The translations under genes and the position numbers were made by a program. Under the pieces are notes generated by a model that saw only the letters and a program-made list of their open reading frames with translations, made no database searches and had not been told where the DNA came from. Below are positions 18,970 to 26,705 of a DNA stretch of 64,000 nucleotides, piece after piece. Position 1 is the stretch's first letter, and each line of letters starts with the position of its first letter. Source of the stretch: Halotalea alkalilenta DSM 17697 (GTDB lineage: Bacteria > Pseudomonadota > Gammaproteobacteria > Pseudomonadales > Halomonadaceae); NCBI RefSeq assembly GCF_000621205.1, contig NZ_JHYY01000036.1:21034-85033 (forward strand), written 5' to 3'.

Positions 18970-20265
18970 ATGAGCAACGCAGAGTGGGTCGCCCGCAAGA
19001 ACGCCGCCACACCCCGTGGCGTCGGGGTCAGGTGCGAGTTCTACGTAGCGCGCGCGGAAAACGCCGAGATCTGGGATATCGAAGGCAACCGCTACATCGA
19101 TTTCGTCAGCGGTGTGTCGGTGAACAACGTCGGACATCGCCACCCGAAAGTCGTCGCCGCGATCAAGGCGCAGCTGGACCAGGTGATCCACTGCGGTTTC
19201 CAGGTCACCCCCTACGCATCCTACGTCGAGCTGGCCGAGAAGTTGAACAGGCTCACCCCTGGTGACTATCCCAAGAAGACCACCTTTTTCTCCTCTGGTG
19301 CGGAGGCGGTGGAGAACGCGGTGAAGATCGCCCGCGCCAGCACCGGCCGGCGCGCGATCGTCGCCTTCTCTGGCGGCTTTCACGGCCGCACCATGATGGG
19401 TATCGCCCTGACCGGCAAGGCGCAGCCGTATCGTACCGGCTTCGGTCCGTTTCCGACCGAGGTCTATCACGTCGCCTATCCGAACGCGCTGCACGGCATC
19501 AGTACCGAAGACGCGCTGGGTGAGCTGCAGCGCCTGTTCAAGACCGAAGTGGATGCAAGCCAGGTGGCGGCGATCATCTTCGAGCCGGTGCAGGGTGAGG
19601 GCGGCTTCGTTCCGGCGCCGCTGGAGTTCGTCCAGGGGCTGCGCGCGCTGTGCGACCAGCACGGCATCGTGCTGATCGCCGACGAGATCCAGACCGGCTT
19701 CGGCCGTACCGGCAAGCTGTTCGCGATGGAGCACTACGGCGTCGCGCCGGACCTGATGACCATGGCCAAGAGCATCGCCGGTGGGGTGCCGCTCTCGGCG
19801 GTCTGCGGCAGGGCCGAGATCATGGATGGCCCGGGCCCCGGCGGCCTCGGCGGCACCTTCGCCGGCAATCCGCTGGCGATCGCCGCCGCTCATGCCGTGC
19901 TCGAGGTGATCGAGGAGGAGGGCCTGGTCGAGCGCGCCAACCTGATCGGCAGCAGGCTCGTCGCTGCGCTGGAGGCGCTGCGCGACGTGCTGCCCAACAT
20001 CGCCGAAGTGCGCGGCAAGGGCAGCATGATTGCGATGGAGTTGCTCGACGATGCCGGCCAGCCGGCCCCGGCCATGGCCCAGTCGATCCAGGCCGCGGCG
20101 TTGAGAAACGGTGTGCTGACGCTGGTCTGTGGCTTCTATGGCAACGTGATTCGCTTCCTTCATCCGTTGACCATGCCGCTGGACGTATTGGATGAGGGAA
20201 TGGAGAAGTTTTCCGCTGCCGTTCGTGAGCACGCGAAAAGCAGCGGCGATGCCCTGGCTCGCTGA
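18970..20265 (+). CDS. gabT: 4-aminobutyrate-type (class III) aminotransferase
   Basis: 431 residues. PLP-binding features are Asp238 in LIADEIQTGFGRTG and the Schiff-base Lys267 in MTMAKSIAGG. GHRHPKVVAAIKAQL and FSSGAEAVENAVKIAR match GabT. ATG 18970 has AGGAG six bases upstream; an in-frame ATG-like start at 18949 lies in the end of hyuB. Predicted to move the amino group of a 4- or 5-aminocarboxylate to 2-oxoglutarate, giving a semialdehyde for the ALDH at the head of the operon. Exact chain length is uncertain. Confidence 0.9.
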   Translation: MSNAEWVARKNAATPRGVGVRCEFYVARAENAEIWDIEGNRYIDFVSGVSVNNVGHRHPKVVAAIKAQLDQVIHCGFQVTPYASYVELAEKLNRLTPGDYPKKTTFFSSGAEAVENAVKIARASTGRRAIVAFSGGFHGRTMMGIALTGKAQPYRTGFGPFPTEVYHVAYPNALHGISTEDALGELQRLFKTEVDASQVAAIIFEPVQGEGGFVPAPLEFVQGLRALCDQHGIVLIADEIQTGFGRTGKLFAMEHYGVAPDLMTMAKSIAGGVPLSAVCGRAEIMDGPGPGGLGGTFAGNPLAIAAAHAVLEVIEEEGLVERANLIGSRLVAALEALRDVLPNIAEVRGKGSMIAMELLDDAGQPAPAMAQSIQAAALRNGVLTLVCGFYGNVIRFLHPLTMPLDVLDEGMEKFSAAVREHAKSSGDALAR

Positions 20266-21328
20266 CAGATTCGTGCGTGGCGGCCGCTGGCCGTCGATGC
20301 TGCTGCGCGCGCTGTCGGTTGGTGCGCTGGGCGGGATGCTGTTCGATGCGCTGAACCTGCCGTTGGCCTGGATGCTCGGCCCGCTGCTGGCGAACCTGCT
20401 GCTGGCCGTCGGCGGCGGAGACGTCGCGGTGCCGGACCGCCTGCGGGAGTACTTCCTGGGGGTGCTTGGCCTGCTGCTGGGCGGCCAAGTGACTCCCCAG
20501 CTTACCGGCCGGATGCTCGATTGGCCGGTATCGGCGGCGGCGCTGCTGGTGGGCGTCGGGGTGTCGACCCTGGTGGGTGCCTGGTGGTACCGACGCTGCG
20601 GCTTCGACAAGGTCAGTGCCTGGTTCTCCTCCGCGCCCGGAGCGATGACCGCGATGATCATGATGGGCGACAAGGCCGGCGGGGATCCGCCGAGGATCGC
20701 GGTGGCGCAGTCGCTGCGCGCGCTGATCATCGTCTTGGTGCTGCCACCGTTCTTCGTCCAGTACGCCAGCGCACCGGCCGGGGTGGTGGCCACGGCCGAG
20801 GGGGTGGAGGGCCTCTGGCTGCTGGCGGCACTGCCGGCGTTCATCGCGCTGGGAAGATGGCTGTGCCTGCCCAACCCGGCGCTGCTCGCCTCGATGCTGA
20901 TCGCGGCCGGACTGGGCGCCGCCGACCTGGCCCGGCTGCACCTGCCGTACTGGGGAGTCGAGGTGATGCTCTGGGTGCTCGGCAGCGCGATCGGCGCCCG
21001 GTTTTCCGGGGTGAAACTGGCCCAGCTGCTGCGCTACGCCCTCCAGACCCTGGTGGCGACGGCGTTGACGCTTTCGGTACTGGCCAGCTTCGCCTACCTG
21101 ATCCACCGGCTGCTGGGCGTTCCGCTGCACATCGCGATTCTTGCCTTCGCGCCGGGAGGTATCGGCGAGATGGCGATCCTGGCGATGACGCTGAACATCG
21201 ATCCGGTGTTCGTCACCTTCCACCATCTGCTGAGACTGATCTCGCTGATGCTGGTCGCACCGCTCTGGCTGTATTGGCTGCGGCGCAGCGGGATTCACAA
21301 GGCGGCCAGCGTGAAGGAGAAGCTGTGA
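20249..21328 (+). CDS. AbrB-family integral membrane protein (putative transporter/regulator)
   Basis: 359 residues if started at ATG 20249, 17 bases inside the end of gabT. About ten hydrophobic segments form two similar halves, as in AbrB/AmoA-like proteins. Blocks include LPLAWMLGPLLANLL, FSSAPGAMTAMIMMGDKAGGDP, and near the end APGGIGEMAILAMTLNIDPVFVTFHHLLRL. The family is poorly understood; members are often encoded with carboxylate or amino-acid uptake genes and may be transporters. A perfect palindrome covers its stop codon. Confidence 0.8.
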   Translation: MPWLADRFVRGGRWPSMLLRALSVGALGGMLFDALNLPLAWMLGPLLANLLLAVGGGDVAVPDRLREYFLGVLGLLLGGQVTPQLTGRMLDWPVSAAALLVGVGVSTLVGAWWYRRCGFDKVSAWFSSAPGAMTAMIMMGDKAGGDPPRIAVAQSLRALIIVLVLPPFFVQYASAPAGVVATAEGVEGLWLLAALPAFIALGRWLCLPNPALLASMLIAAGLGAADLARLHLPYWGVEVMLWVLGSAIGARFSGVKLAQLLRYALQTLVATALTLSVLASFAYLIHRLLGVPLHIAILAFAPGGIGEMAILAMTLNIDPVFVTFHHLLRLISLMLVAPLWLYWLRRSGIHKAASVKEKL

Positions 21329-21341
21329 GCCGATCGGCTCA
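21326..21341. repeat. 16-bp perfect palindrome over a stop codon
   Basis: TGAGCCGATCGGCTCA reads the same on both strands and begins with the stop codon of the AbrB-type gene. As RNA it can form a 6-bp stem with a 4-base loop. It lies 80 bases before the binding-protein gene and may stabilise or separate the two transcript halves. No T-run follows. Confidence 0.5.
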
Positions 21342-21421
21342 CTCGCCAACGGCAGTCGTTTTCCAATCGAGCCGGTTGATCAATTCGTGGCTTACCCAAC
21401 AATAACTAGGAGCATTCGTCG

Positions 21422-22264
21422 ATGATCATCCAAGGATCGCGCTTAACCATCGCAGGGCTGGCGCTGGCCTGCGCTTTCTCCGCCCAGGCCGCCGAGACCA
21501 TCACCGCCGCGGCCGACGTCGGCTATCCACCTTTCGCTTCGGTCGGCGCGTCAGGCGAGTTCGAGGGCATGGACGTGGATGTAGCCAAGGCGCTGAGCCG
21601 GCAGATGGGCACCGAGATCAAGATCATCGACCAGGCCTGGTCGACCACCTACGCGGGGTTGAACGCCGGCAAGTTCGACATGGTGCTGTCCGCCGCGATG
21701 ATCACCGAGGAGCGGGCGCAGAGCATGCTCTTCGTCGAACCCTATGGCGACGCGACCTATCAGTTCGTGCAGCGCGCATCCGACGACAAGATCGCCTCGC
21801 CCGAGGACCTGAGGGACAAAGTGGTGGCGGTCAATCGCGGCAACCTGTTCGACAGGTGGCTGACCGAGCGGCAGGACCAGTATGGATGGAGCATCAATCG
21901 CTACGACAAGAACAGCGACGCCATCCAGGCGGTGGTCAGCGGCCAGGCGGATGCGGCGCTGGTATACAGCGCTTCGGCCGGGGACGCGGCGAAGAAGGCG
22001 CCGATGCTGATGGTGTCCGGTTTCGTCATCGACAACGGCGAGGTCTACGGCTATTCGGTCCGCCGCGACGATGTTGAACTGCGCAACGAGTTGGACGAGG
22101 CGCTGGAGTGCATCAAGCGAAGCGGAGAGCTTGCGGATATCTACCGTAAGTGGACCGGGCTCGAACCCCTCGAAGGCGGCGCTGTGATGACCGTGTACCC
22201 CGGCTACGGCGCACCGGGATACCCGAACTACGACCCCACCGAACATACCCCGAACTGCCGCTGA
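21422..22264 (+). CDS. Polar amino-acid-type ABC substrate-binding protein
   Basis: 280 residues. A signal peptide of about 23 residues ends AFSAQAAE. The mature protein has the SBP-3 fold: ITAAADVGYPPFASVGASGEFEGMDVDVAKALSRQMG and WSTTYAGLNAGKFDMVLSAAMITEERAQ. After the normal end of the fold (about residue 245) there is an odd tail rich in Tyr, Pro and Gly (PGYGAPGYPNYDP) that ends Asn-Cys-Arg. It should deliver a small zwitterionic or cyclic compound to the two permeases further down. Confidence 0.88.
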   Translation: MIIQGSRLTIAGLALACAFSAQAAETITAAADVGYPPFASVGASGEFEGMDVDVAKALSRQMGTEIKIIDQAWSTTYAGLNAGKFDMVLSAAMITEERAQSMLFVEPYGDATYQFVQRASDDKIASPEDLRDKVVAVNRGNLFDRWLTERQDQYGWSINRYDKNSDAIQAVVSGQADAALVYSASAGDAAKKAPMLMVSGFVIDNGEVYGYSVRRDDVELRNELDEALECIKRSGELADIYRKWTGLEPLEGGAVMTVYPGYGAPGYPNYDPTEHTPNCR

Positions 22265-22295
22265 GCGCTCTTTTTCCAGCCACGAGAGTGCCGCC

Positions 22296-23051
22296 ATGAC
22301 TACCGCGACCATCACCGACAAACCCATCCTGGAAGTCGTCGGGCTGAGTAAATCCTTCGGTCAGCTCGAGATCCTCAGCGGGATCGACCTGAGGGTGATG
22401 CCGCAGGAGCTGATCTTCCTGATCGGGCCTTCCGGCTCGGGCAAGAGTACCTTGCTGCGCTGCTGCAACCGGCTGGAGGAGGCGACCTCGGGCGACATCC
22501 TGTTCGAGGGCGTCAACATCGGCTCGCCGAAGGTCAACGTCAACCTGCTGCGCACCAAGATCGGCATGGTGTTCCAGTCCTTCAACCTGTATCCGCACAT
22601 GACGGCGCTGGAGAACGTGATGCTGGCGCTGCGCAAGGTAGCGGGAAAGGGCAAGGCGGAAGCACGTGAGATCGGCCTGGCGATGCTGGCGCGGGTCGGG
22701 CTGGCGGAGCGCTGCGAGCATTATCCCGGGCAGCTGTCCGGAGGGCAGCAGCAGCGGGTGGCGATCGCCCGTGCGCTGGCGCTCGAACCCAAGGTGGTGC
22801 TGTTCGACGAGCCGACCAGTGCGCTGGACCCCGAACTGGTGGGCGGCGTGCTCAACACCATGCGTGAGCTGCGTGAGTCGGGCATGACCATGGTGGTGGT
22901 CAGCCACGAGATGCGCTTCGCCCGCGAAGCGGCCGATCGGGTGATCTTCATGGCCGATGGCCGCATCGTCGAGCAGGACACCGCCGAGGAGATCTTCGCG
23001 CGGCCCAGGCACCCGCGGCTGCGCGAGTTCCTCTCCCAGATCAATCGCTGA
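22296..23051 (+). CDS. Polar amino-acid-type ABC ATPase (GlnQ-like)
   Basis: 251 residues. Walker A GPSGSGKST, signature LSGGQQQRVAIARAL, Walker B VVLFDEPTSALDPE and the switch His in VVSHEM are all present. QSFNLYPHMTALENVMLA is typical of HisP/GlnQ proteins. It is separated from its permeases by a class II aldolase gene, which suggests the aldolase-like enzyme acts on the imported compound. Energises import through the permeases at 23900 and 24584. Confidence 0.94.
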   Translation: MTTATITDKPILEVVGLSKSFGQLEILSGIDLRVMPQELIFLIGPSGSGKSTLLRCCNRLEEATSGDILFEGVNIGSPKVNVNLLRTKIGMVFQSFNLYPHMTALENVMLALRKVAGKGKAEAREIGLAMLARVGLAERCEHYPGQLSGGQQQRVAIARALALEPKVVLFDEPTSALDPELVGGVLNTMRELRESGMTMVVVSHEMRFAREAADRVIFMADGRIVEQDTAEEIFARPRHPRLREFLSQINR

Positions 23052-23075
23052 GTCCATTGTCCAGGAGGCAGTCCC

Positions 23076-23846
23076 ATGACCATCCCTATCGAGTACCAGC
23101 ACGCGGGCAAGAGCGAGTGGCAAGTGCGCGTGGAGCTGGCGGCGCTGTACCGGCTGGTTGCCCATTTCCGCATGACCGACCTGATCTACACCCACATCAG
23201 CGCTCGGGTGCCGGGGCCGGAGGAGCACTTCCTGATCAACCCCTATGGTTCGCTGTTCAGCGAGATCACTGCCGGGAGCCTGGTGAAGGTCGATCTGGCG
23301 GGCGAGGTGATCGAGACCGAGGGCCTCGGCAACCGCTGGATCAATCCGGCCGGCTTCACTATCCATTCCGCCCTGCACAAGGCGCGCCCCGATCTGACCT
23401 GCATCGTCCATACCCATACGGCAGCCGGGATCGCGGTGTCGGCACAGAAGCAGGGGCTGCTGCCGATCAGCCAGCATGCGCTGAAGTTCTATGGCCGTCT
23501 CTCTTATCACCCATACGAGGGGATCGCCCTGGACCATGCCGAGCGCGAGCGCCTGGCCGCCGATCTGGGCCCGACCAACAAGGCCATGATCCTGATCAAT
23601 CACGGGCTGCTCGTCGGCGGCAGGACCATCCCGGAAGCTTTCGACCAGATCTACTTTCTCGAACGTGCCTGCCAGGCGCAGCTCGCGGCGCAGTCCGGCG
23701 GTGCCGAGCTGCATGTACCGTCCGATGCCATCTGTTCGCACGTCGCCAAGCAGTATCGGGAAGAGGAGTACGCGCCCTGGATCGAACCCGCATGGGCCGC
23801 GGCCCTGCGTGAGATATCCGCACAGCGCGAGAGCTACGAGCGCTGA
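23076..23846 (+). CDS. Class II aldolase/adducin-family protein
   Basis: 256 residues. The adducin/class II aldolase fold is shown by RMTDLIYTHISARVPG, FLINPYGSLFSEIT, and the metal ligands in CIVHTHTAAGIAVSAQ plus INHGLLVGG. Homologues cleave sugar phosphates or act as decarboxylases or epimerases on small hydroxy-acids. GGAGG lies just before the ATG. Its place between ATPase and permease genes of one importer indicates co-expression with uptake. The substrate is unknown. Confidence 0.85.
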   Translation: MTIPIEYQHAGKSEWQVRVELAALYRLVAHFRMTDLIYTHISARVPGPEEHFLINPYGSLFSEITAGSLVKVDLAGEVIETEGLGNRWINPAGFTIHSALHKARPDLTCIVHTHTAAGIAVSAQKQGLLPISQHALKFYGRLSYHPYEGIALDHAERERLAADLGPTNKAMILINHGLLVGGRTIPEAFDQIYFLERACQAQLAAQSGGAELHVPSDAICSHVAKQYREEEYAPWIEPAWAAALREISAQRESYER

Positions 23847-23899
23847 GCGTAACGATCGTTGGTTTTCGCTATTTCGATCCGATTCGAGAGAACCGCCCC

Positions 23900-24571
23900 G
23901 TGGAAGCGTTCATCTACAACTTTTTCAATTGGGACGTAATGATCAGGTACGCGCCCGAATTGAGCGTCGGATTCGCCAAGACCCTCTGGCTTGCGCTGTT
24001 GGTCATCGTCACCGGTGTGCTCAGCGGCCTGCTGCTTGCGCTGTCTCGCTGTCTCGGTTTTCGTCCGCTGAACTTCATCATCAAGCAGACGATCGACGTC
24101 ATCCGCGCCCTGCCTCCGCTGGTGCTGATGATCGTGCTCTATTTCGGCCTGCCCTATACGGGGATGCGGCTGAGCGGATTCACCGTGGCCTGGCTGTCTC
24201 TTTCACTGGTGCTGATGGCATTCGCCGAAGAGATCTTCTGGGCCAGCATTCGCGCCATCCACAAGGGACAGTTCGAAGCGGCACGCTCCACCGGGCTGAC
24301 GTTCGCCCAGGCCATGCAGCACGTGCTGCTGCCGCAGGCGATGCGCATCTCCATCCCACCGCTGACCGGACGCCTGATCGCGGTGACCAAGAATACCGCC
24401 TTGGCCTCGGCGATCGCGGTGCCGGAGCTGCTGGGCACCGCCATCACCGTGCAAAGCAGCGCGGCCAATACCACCCCGCTGATGATGGCCGCGATCGGCT
24501 ACCTGATCATGATCTATCCGCTGGTATTCGCCAGTAAGTTGCTCGAACACCGCAGTCAGTGGGCCAAGTGA
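23900..24571 (+). CDS. Polar amino-acid-type ABC permease
   Basis: 223 residues beginning at GTG 23900. Five to six hydrophobic segments. The HisMQ-type cytoplasmic loop EAARSTGLTFAQAMQHVLLPQAMRISIPPL is present. The RALPPLVLMIVLYFGLP motif is standard for amino-acid permeases. Together with the next gene (12 bases away) it forms a heterodimer. Confidence 0.9.
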   Translation: MEAFIYNFFNWDVMIRYAPELSVGFAKTLWLALLVIVTGVLSGLLLALSRCLGFRPLNFIIKQTIDVIRALPPLVLMIVLYFGLPYTGMRLSGFTVAWLSLSLVLMAFAEEIFWASIRAIHKGQFEAARSTGLTFAQAMQHVLLPQAMRISIPPLTGRLIAVTKNTALASAIAVPELLGTAITVQSSAANTTPLMMAAIGYLIMIYPLVFASKLLEHRSQWAK

Positions 24572-24583
24572 GGAGCGCGTACG

Positions 24584-25246
24584 ATGGGTAGCTTCCAGCA
24601 GACTTTTTTCAATATCGACATCATCGTCGCCATCTACCCGATGCTGTTGCAGGGTCTGAAGGAGACCCTGCTGCTATCGGCGATCATCGTGCCGTTGGGC
24701 ATCGGTGTCGGCCTTTTGCTGGCCTGCGCGCGGGCGTTGGGAATAGGCTGGCTGAGCCTGCTGATCACCCTCTACGTCGACTTCTTCCGCACCTTCGCCT
24801 CGCTGGTGCTGCTGATCCTGATCTACTACGGACTGCCGTTCTTCGGTGTGGAGATCGGCACCCGCAGCTCGGTGATCCTGGCGCTGACGCTGAACGTATC
24901 GAGCTATTTCGCCGAAGTGTTCCGCGCAGGCATCGACAGCCTGCCCAAGGGCCAGGTCGAGGCGGGGCGCTCCACCGGGCTCGGCTTCATCCAGGTCCAG
25001 CGCTACATCGTCATTCCGCAGGCGGTGCGCAACATGGCGCCGGATCTGATCACCAACATCCTCGAAACCATCAAGGTGACGTCGATCGCCAGTGTGGTGA
25101 CTCTGCCCGAGCTGCTGCGCATGGCCCGTATCGCCCAGGGTAATACCTACAGTCCGACGCCTTTGATCGCAGCCGCGCTGATCTATCTGATCATCCTGCT
25201 GCCGATCGTCAAATTGCTCAATCGCCTGGAAAGTCGCGAGAGCTGA
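24584..25246 (+). CDS. Polar amino-acid-type ABC permease
   Basis: 220 residues with the HisMQ-family loop EAGRSTGLGFIQVQRYIVIPQAVRNMAPDL and FRTFASLVLLILIYYGLPFF. GAGGAG precedes the ATG. It completes the importer made of the binding protein (21422), ATPase (22296) and first permease. A 91-base gap follows before the MmgE/PrpD gene. Confidence 0.9.
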   Translation: MGSFQQTFFNIDIIVAIYPMLLQGLKETLLLSAIIVPLGIGVGLLLACARALGIGWLSLLITLYVDFFRTFASLVLLILIYYGLPFFGVEIGTRSSVILALTLNVSSYFAEVFRAGIDSLPKGQVEAGRSTGLGFIQVQRYIVIPQAVRNMAPDLITNILETIKVTSIASVVTLPELLRMARIAQGNTYSPTPLIAAALIYLIILLPIVKLLNRLESRES

Positions 25247-25337
25247 CGAGCCGGGAGGAGGGGGCCTCATTTCTCCATGTGCAGAGCTCCCGTCGATTGA
25301 GTAGGCTAGGCCTTCGTCCCTGATCTGCGGCTTCCTC

Positions 25338-26690
25338 ATGACTCTTTGTCAGCAATTCGCCCACTACGCCTTGGGCCAGCATGCGCAGTCGCTGAGCGAT
25401 GCGCAGCGAATCGCCTTGCGGCGGGTATTGATGGATTGGCTGGGCTGCGCCATCGCGGGCGCGCATGCCGAGGTCGTCGTCCTGCTGAAGGACTCTCTGG
25501 AACTGGAAGGGCCTGCCGCGGACGCCCTGGTACTCGACAGCAGGCAGCTCGGCATGCGTTCCGCGGCGATGGTCAACGCGGTAGCCGCCCACGCATTGGA
25601 GCTGGACGACATCTACAAGGAAGGGCTCTTCCACCCAGGAGCCCCGGTGATCGCCGCGGCACTTGCCGTCGCCGAGTCCCGGGGCGCCAGCATCGACGAG
25701 CTGCTGATGGCGATCCTGGTGGGCTACGAAATCTCCACGCGCATCGCCACCGTGATCAACCCGGGCCACTACCGTTTCTGGCATACCACAGGCACCGTCG
25801 GCTGCATCGGTGCGGCAGCGGCGGCCGCGATGCTGCTGAAATGCGACGAGGAGCAGTTCGCCCACGCGCTGGCGAATGCGACCACGTTCGCCAGCGGCCT
25901 GCAGCAAGCTTTCCGCAGCGCTGCGATGACCAAGCCGCTGCACGCTGGCCACGCCGCCGACACTGGCGTGTGGACGGCGCTCGCGGCCCGCCGCGGTGTG
26001 ACCGGGGCGCTGGATATCCTCGAGGGCGATGCAGGATTCGGCTCGGCGATGGGGGGATCGCCCGACTGGCGGCTGGCGCTCGCCGATCTGGGGCAGGTGT
26101 GCAATACCGCCAGCATCACCTTCAAGCGCCACGCATGCTGCGGGCAAACCTTCTCGGCGGTGGATGCGGTGCTCGCGCTTCGCCCCGAATTGTTCAGTGC
26201 GCTGGAGCGTATCGAACGCATCGATGTATTCACCAATCAGCGGACCCTGGCGATGACCGCGAACGCCGCGCCAGCCGATCCGCTGGCTGCACGCTTCAGC
26301 ATGGCCTACGTGCTCGCCCGTGCGCTCCACCACGGCGATGTCGGGATGAGCGCATTCGAGTCCGGGCGGATCAATGATCCCGCGGTACGCAGGCTGATGC
26401 CGCGCGTACGAATGCAGGTCGATGCCGCCATCGATGCCTCGTTTCCGGCCAAGCGCAGTGCACGGATCAGGATCCAGCTATCGGACGGTCGAGTTCTCGA
26501 GCATTTCCAGCCACATCGCAAGGGCGACCCGGAGGATCCGCTCAGCGATGCGGAGCTGGAGGCGAAGTTTCTTGCCAGCGCAGCATCGAATCTGCCCAGG
26601 GAGCGCACAGTGGCGATGCTCGAGCGCCTGCGCCGGCTGGCGGACGTTTCCTGCCTCGATGCGTTGTTGGAGGGGATTCGGAGAAACTGA
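25338..26690 (+). CDS. MmgE/PrpD-family protein
   Basis: 450 residues, full family length. VLMDWLGCAIAGA, NAVAAHALELDDIYKEGLFHPGAPVIAAALAVAES and FWHTTGTVGCIGAAAAAA are hallmark segments; the cap/catalytic region FKRHACCGQTFSAVDAVLAL is intact. Relatives are 2-methylcitrate dehydratase and other dehydratases or isomerases of small polycarboxylates. As last gene of the operon it may process the dicarboxylate-type product, but this is a guess. It ends 15 bases before the convergent RND gene. Confidence 0.87.
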   Translation: MTLCQQFAHYALGQHAQSLSDAQRIALRRVLMDWLGCAIAGAHAEVVVLLKDSLELEGPAADALVLDSRQLGMRSAAMVNAVAAHALELDDIYKEGLFHPGAPVIAAALAVAESRGASIDELLMAILVGYEISTRIATVINPGHYRFWHTTGTVGCIGAAAAAAMLLKCDEEQFAHALANATTFASGLQQAFRSAAMTKPLHAGHAADTGVWTALAARRGVTGALDILEGDAGFGSAMGGSPDWRLALADLGQVCNTASITFKRHACCGQTFSAVDAVLALRPELFSALERIERIDVFTNQRTLAMTANAAPADPLAARFSMAYVLARALHHGDVGMSAFESGRINDPAVRRLMPRVRMQVDAAIDASFPAKRSARIRIQLSDGRVLEHFQPHRKGDPEDPLSDAELEAKFLASAASNLPRERTVAMLERLRRLADVSCLDALLEGIRRN

Positions 26691-26705
26691 GGCCTTGTTG
26701 GTGTT

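Noticed and set aside
18928..20874. 648-residue - strand frame opposite gabT
   Set aside because: Shadow of a conserved aminotransferase and membrane protein; composition is typical of antisense.
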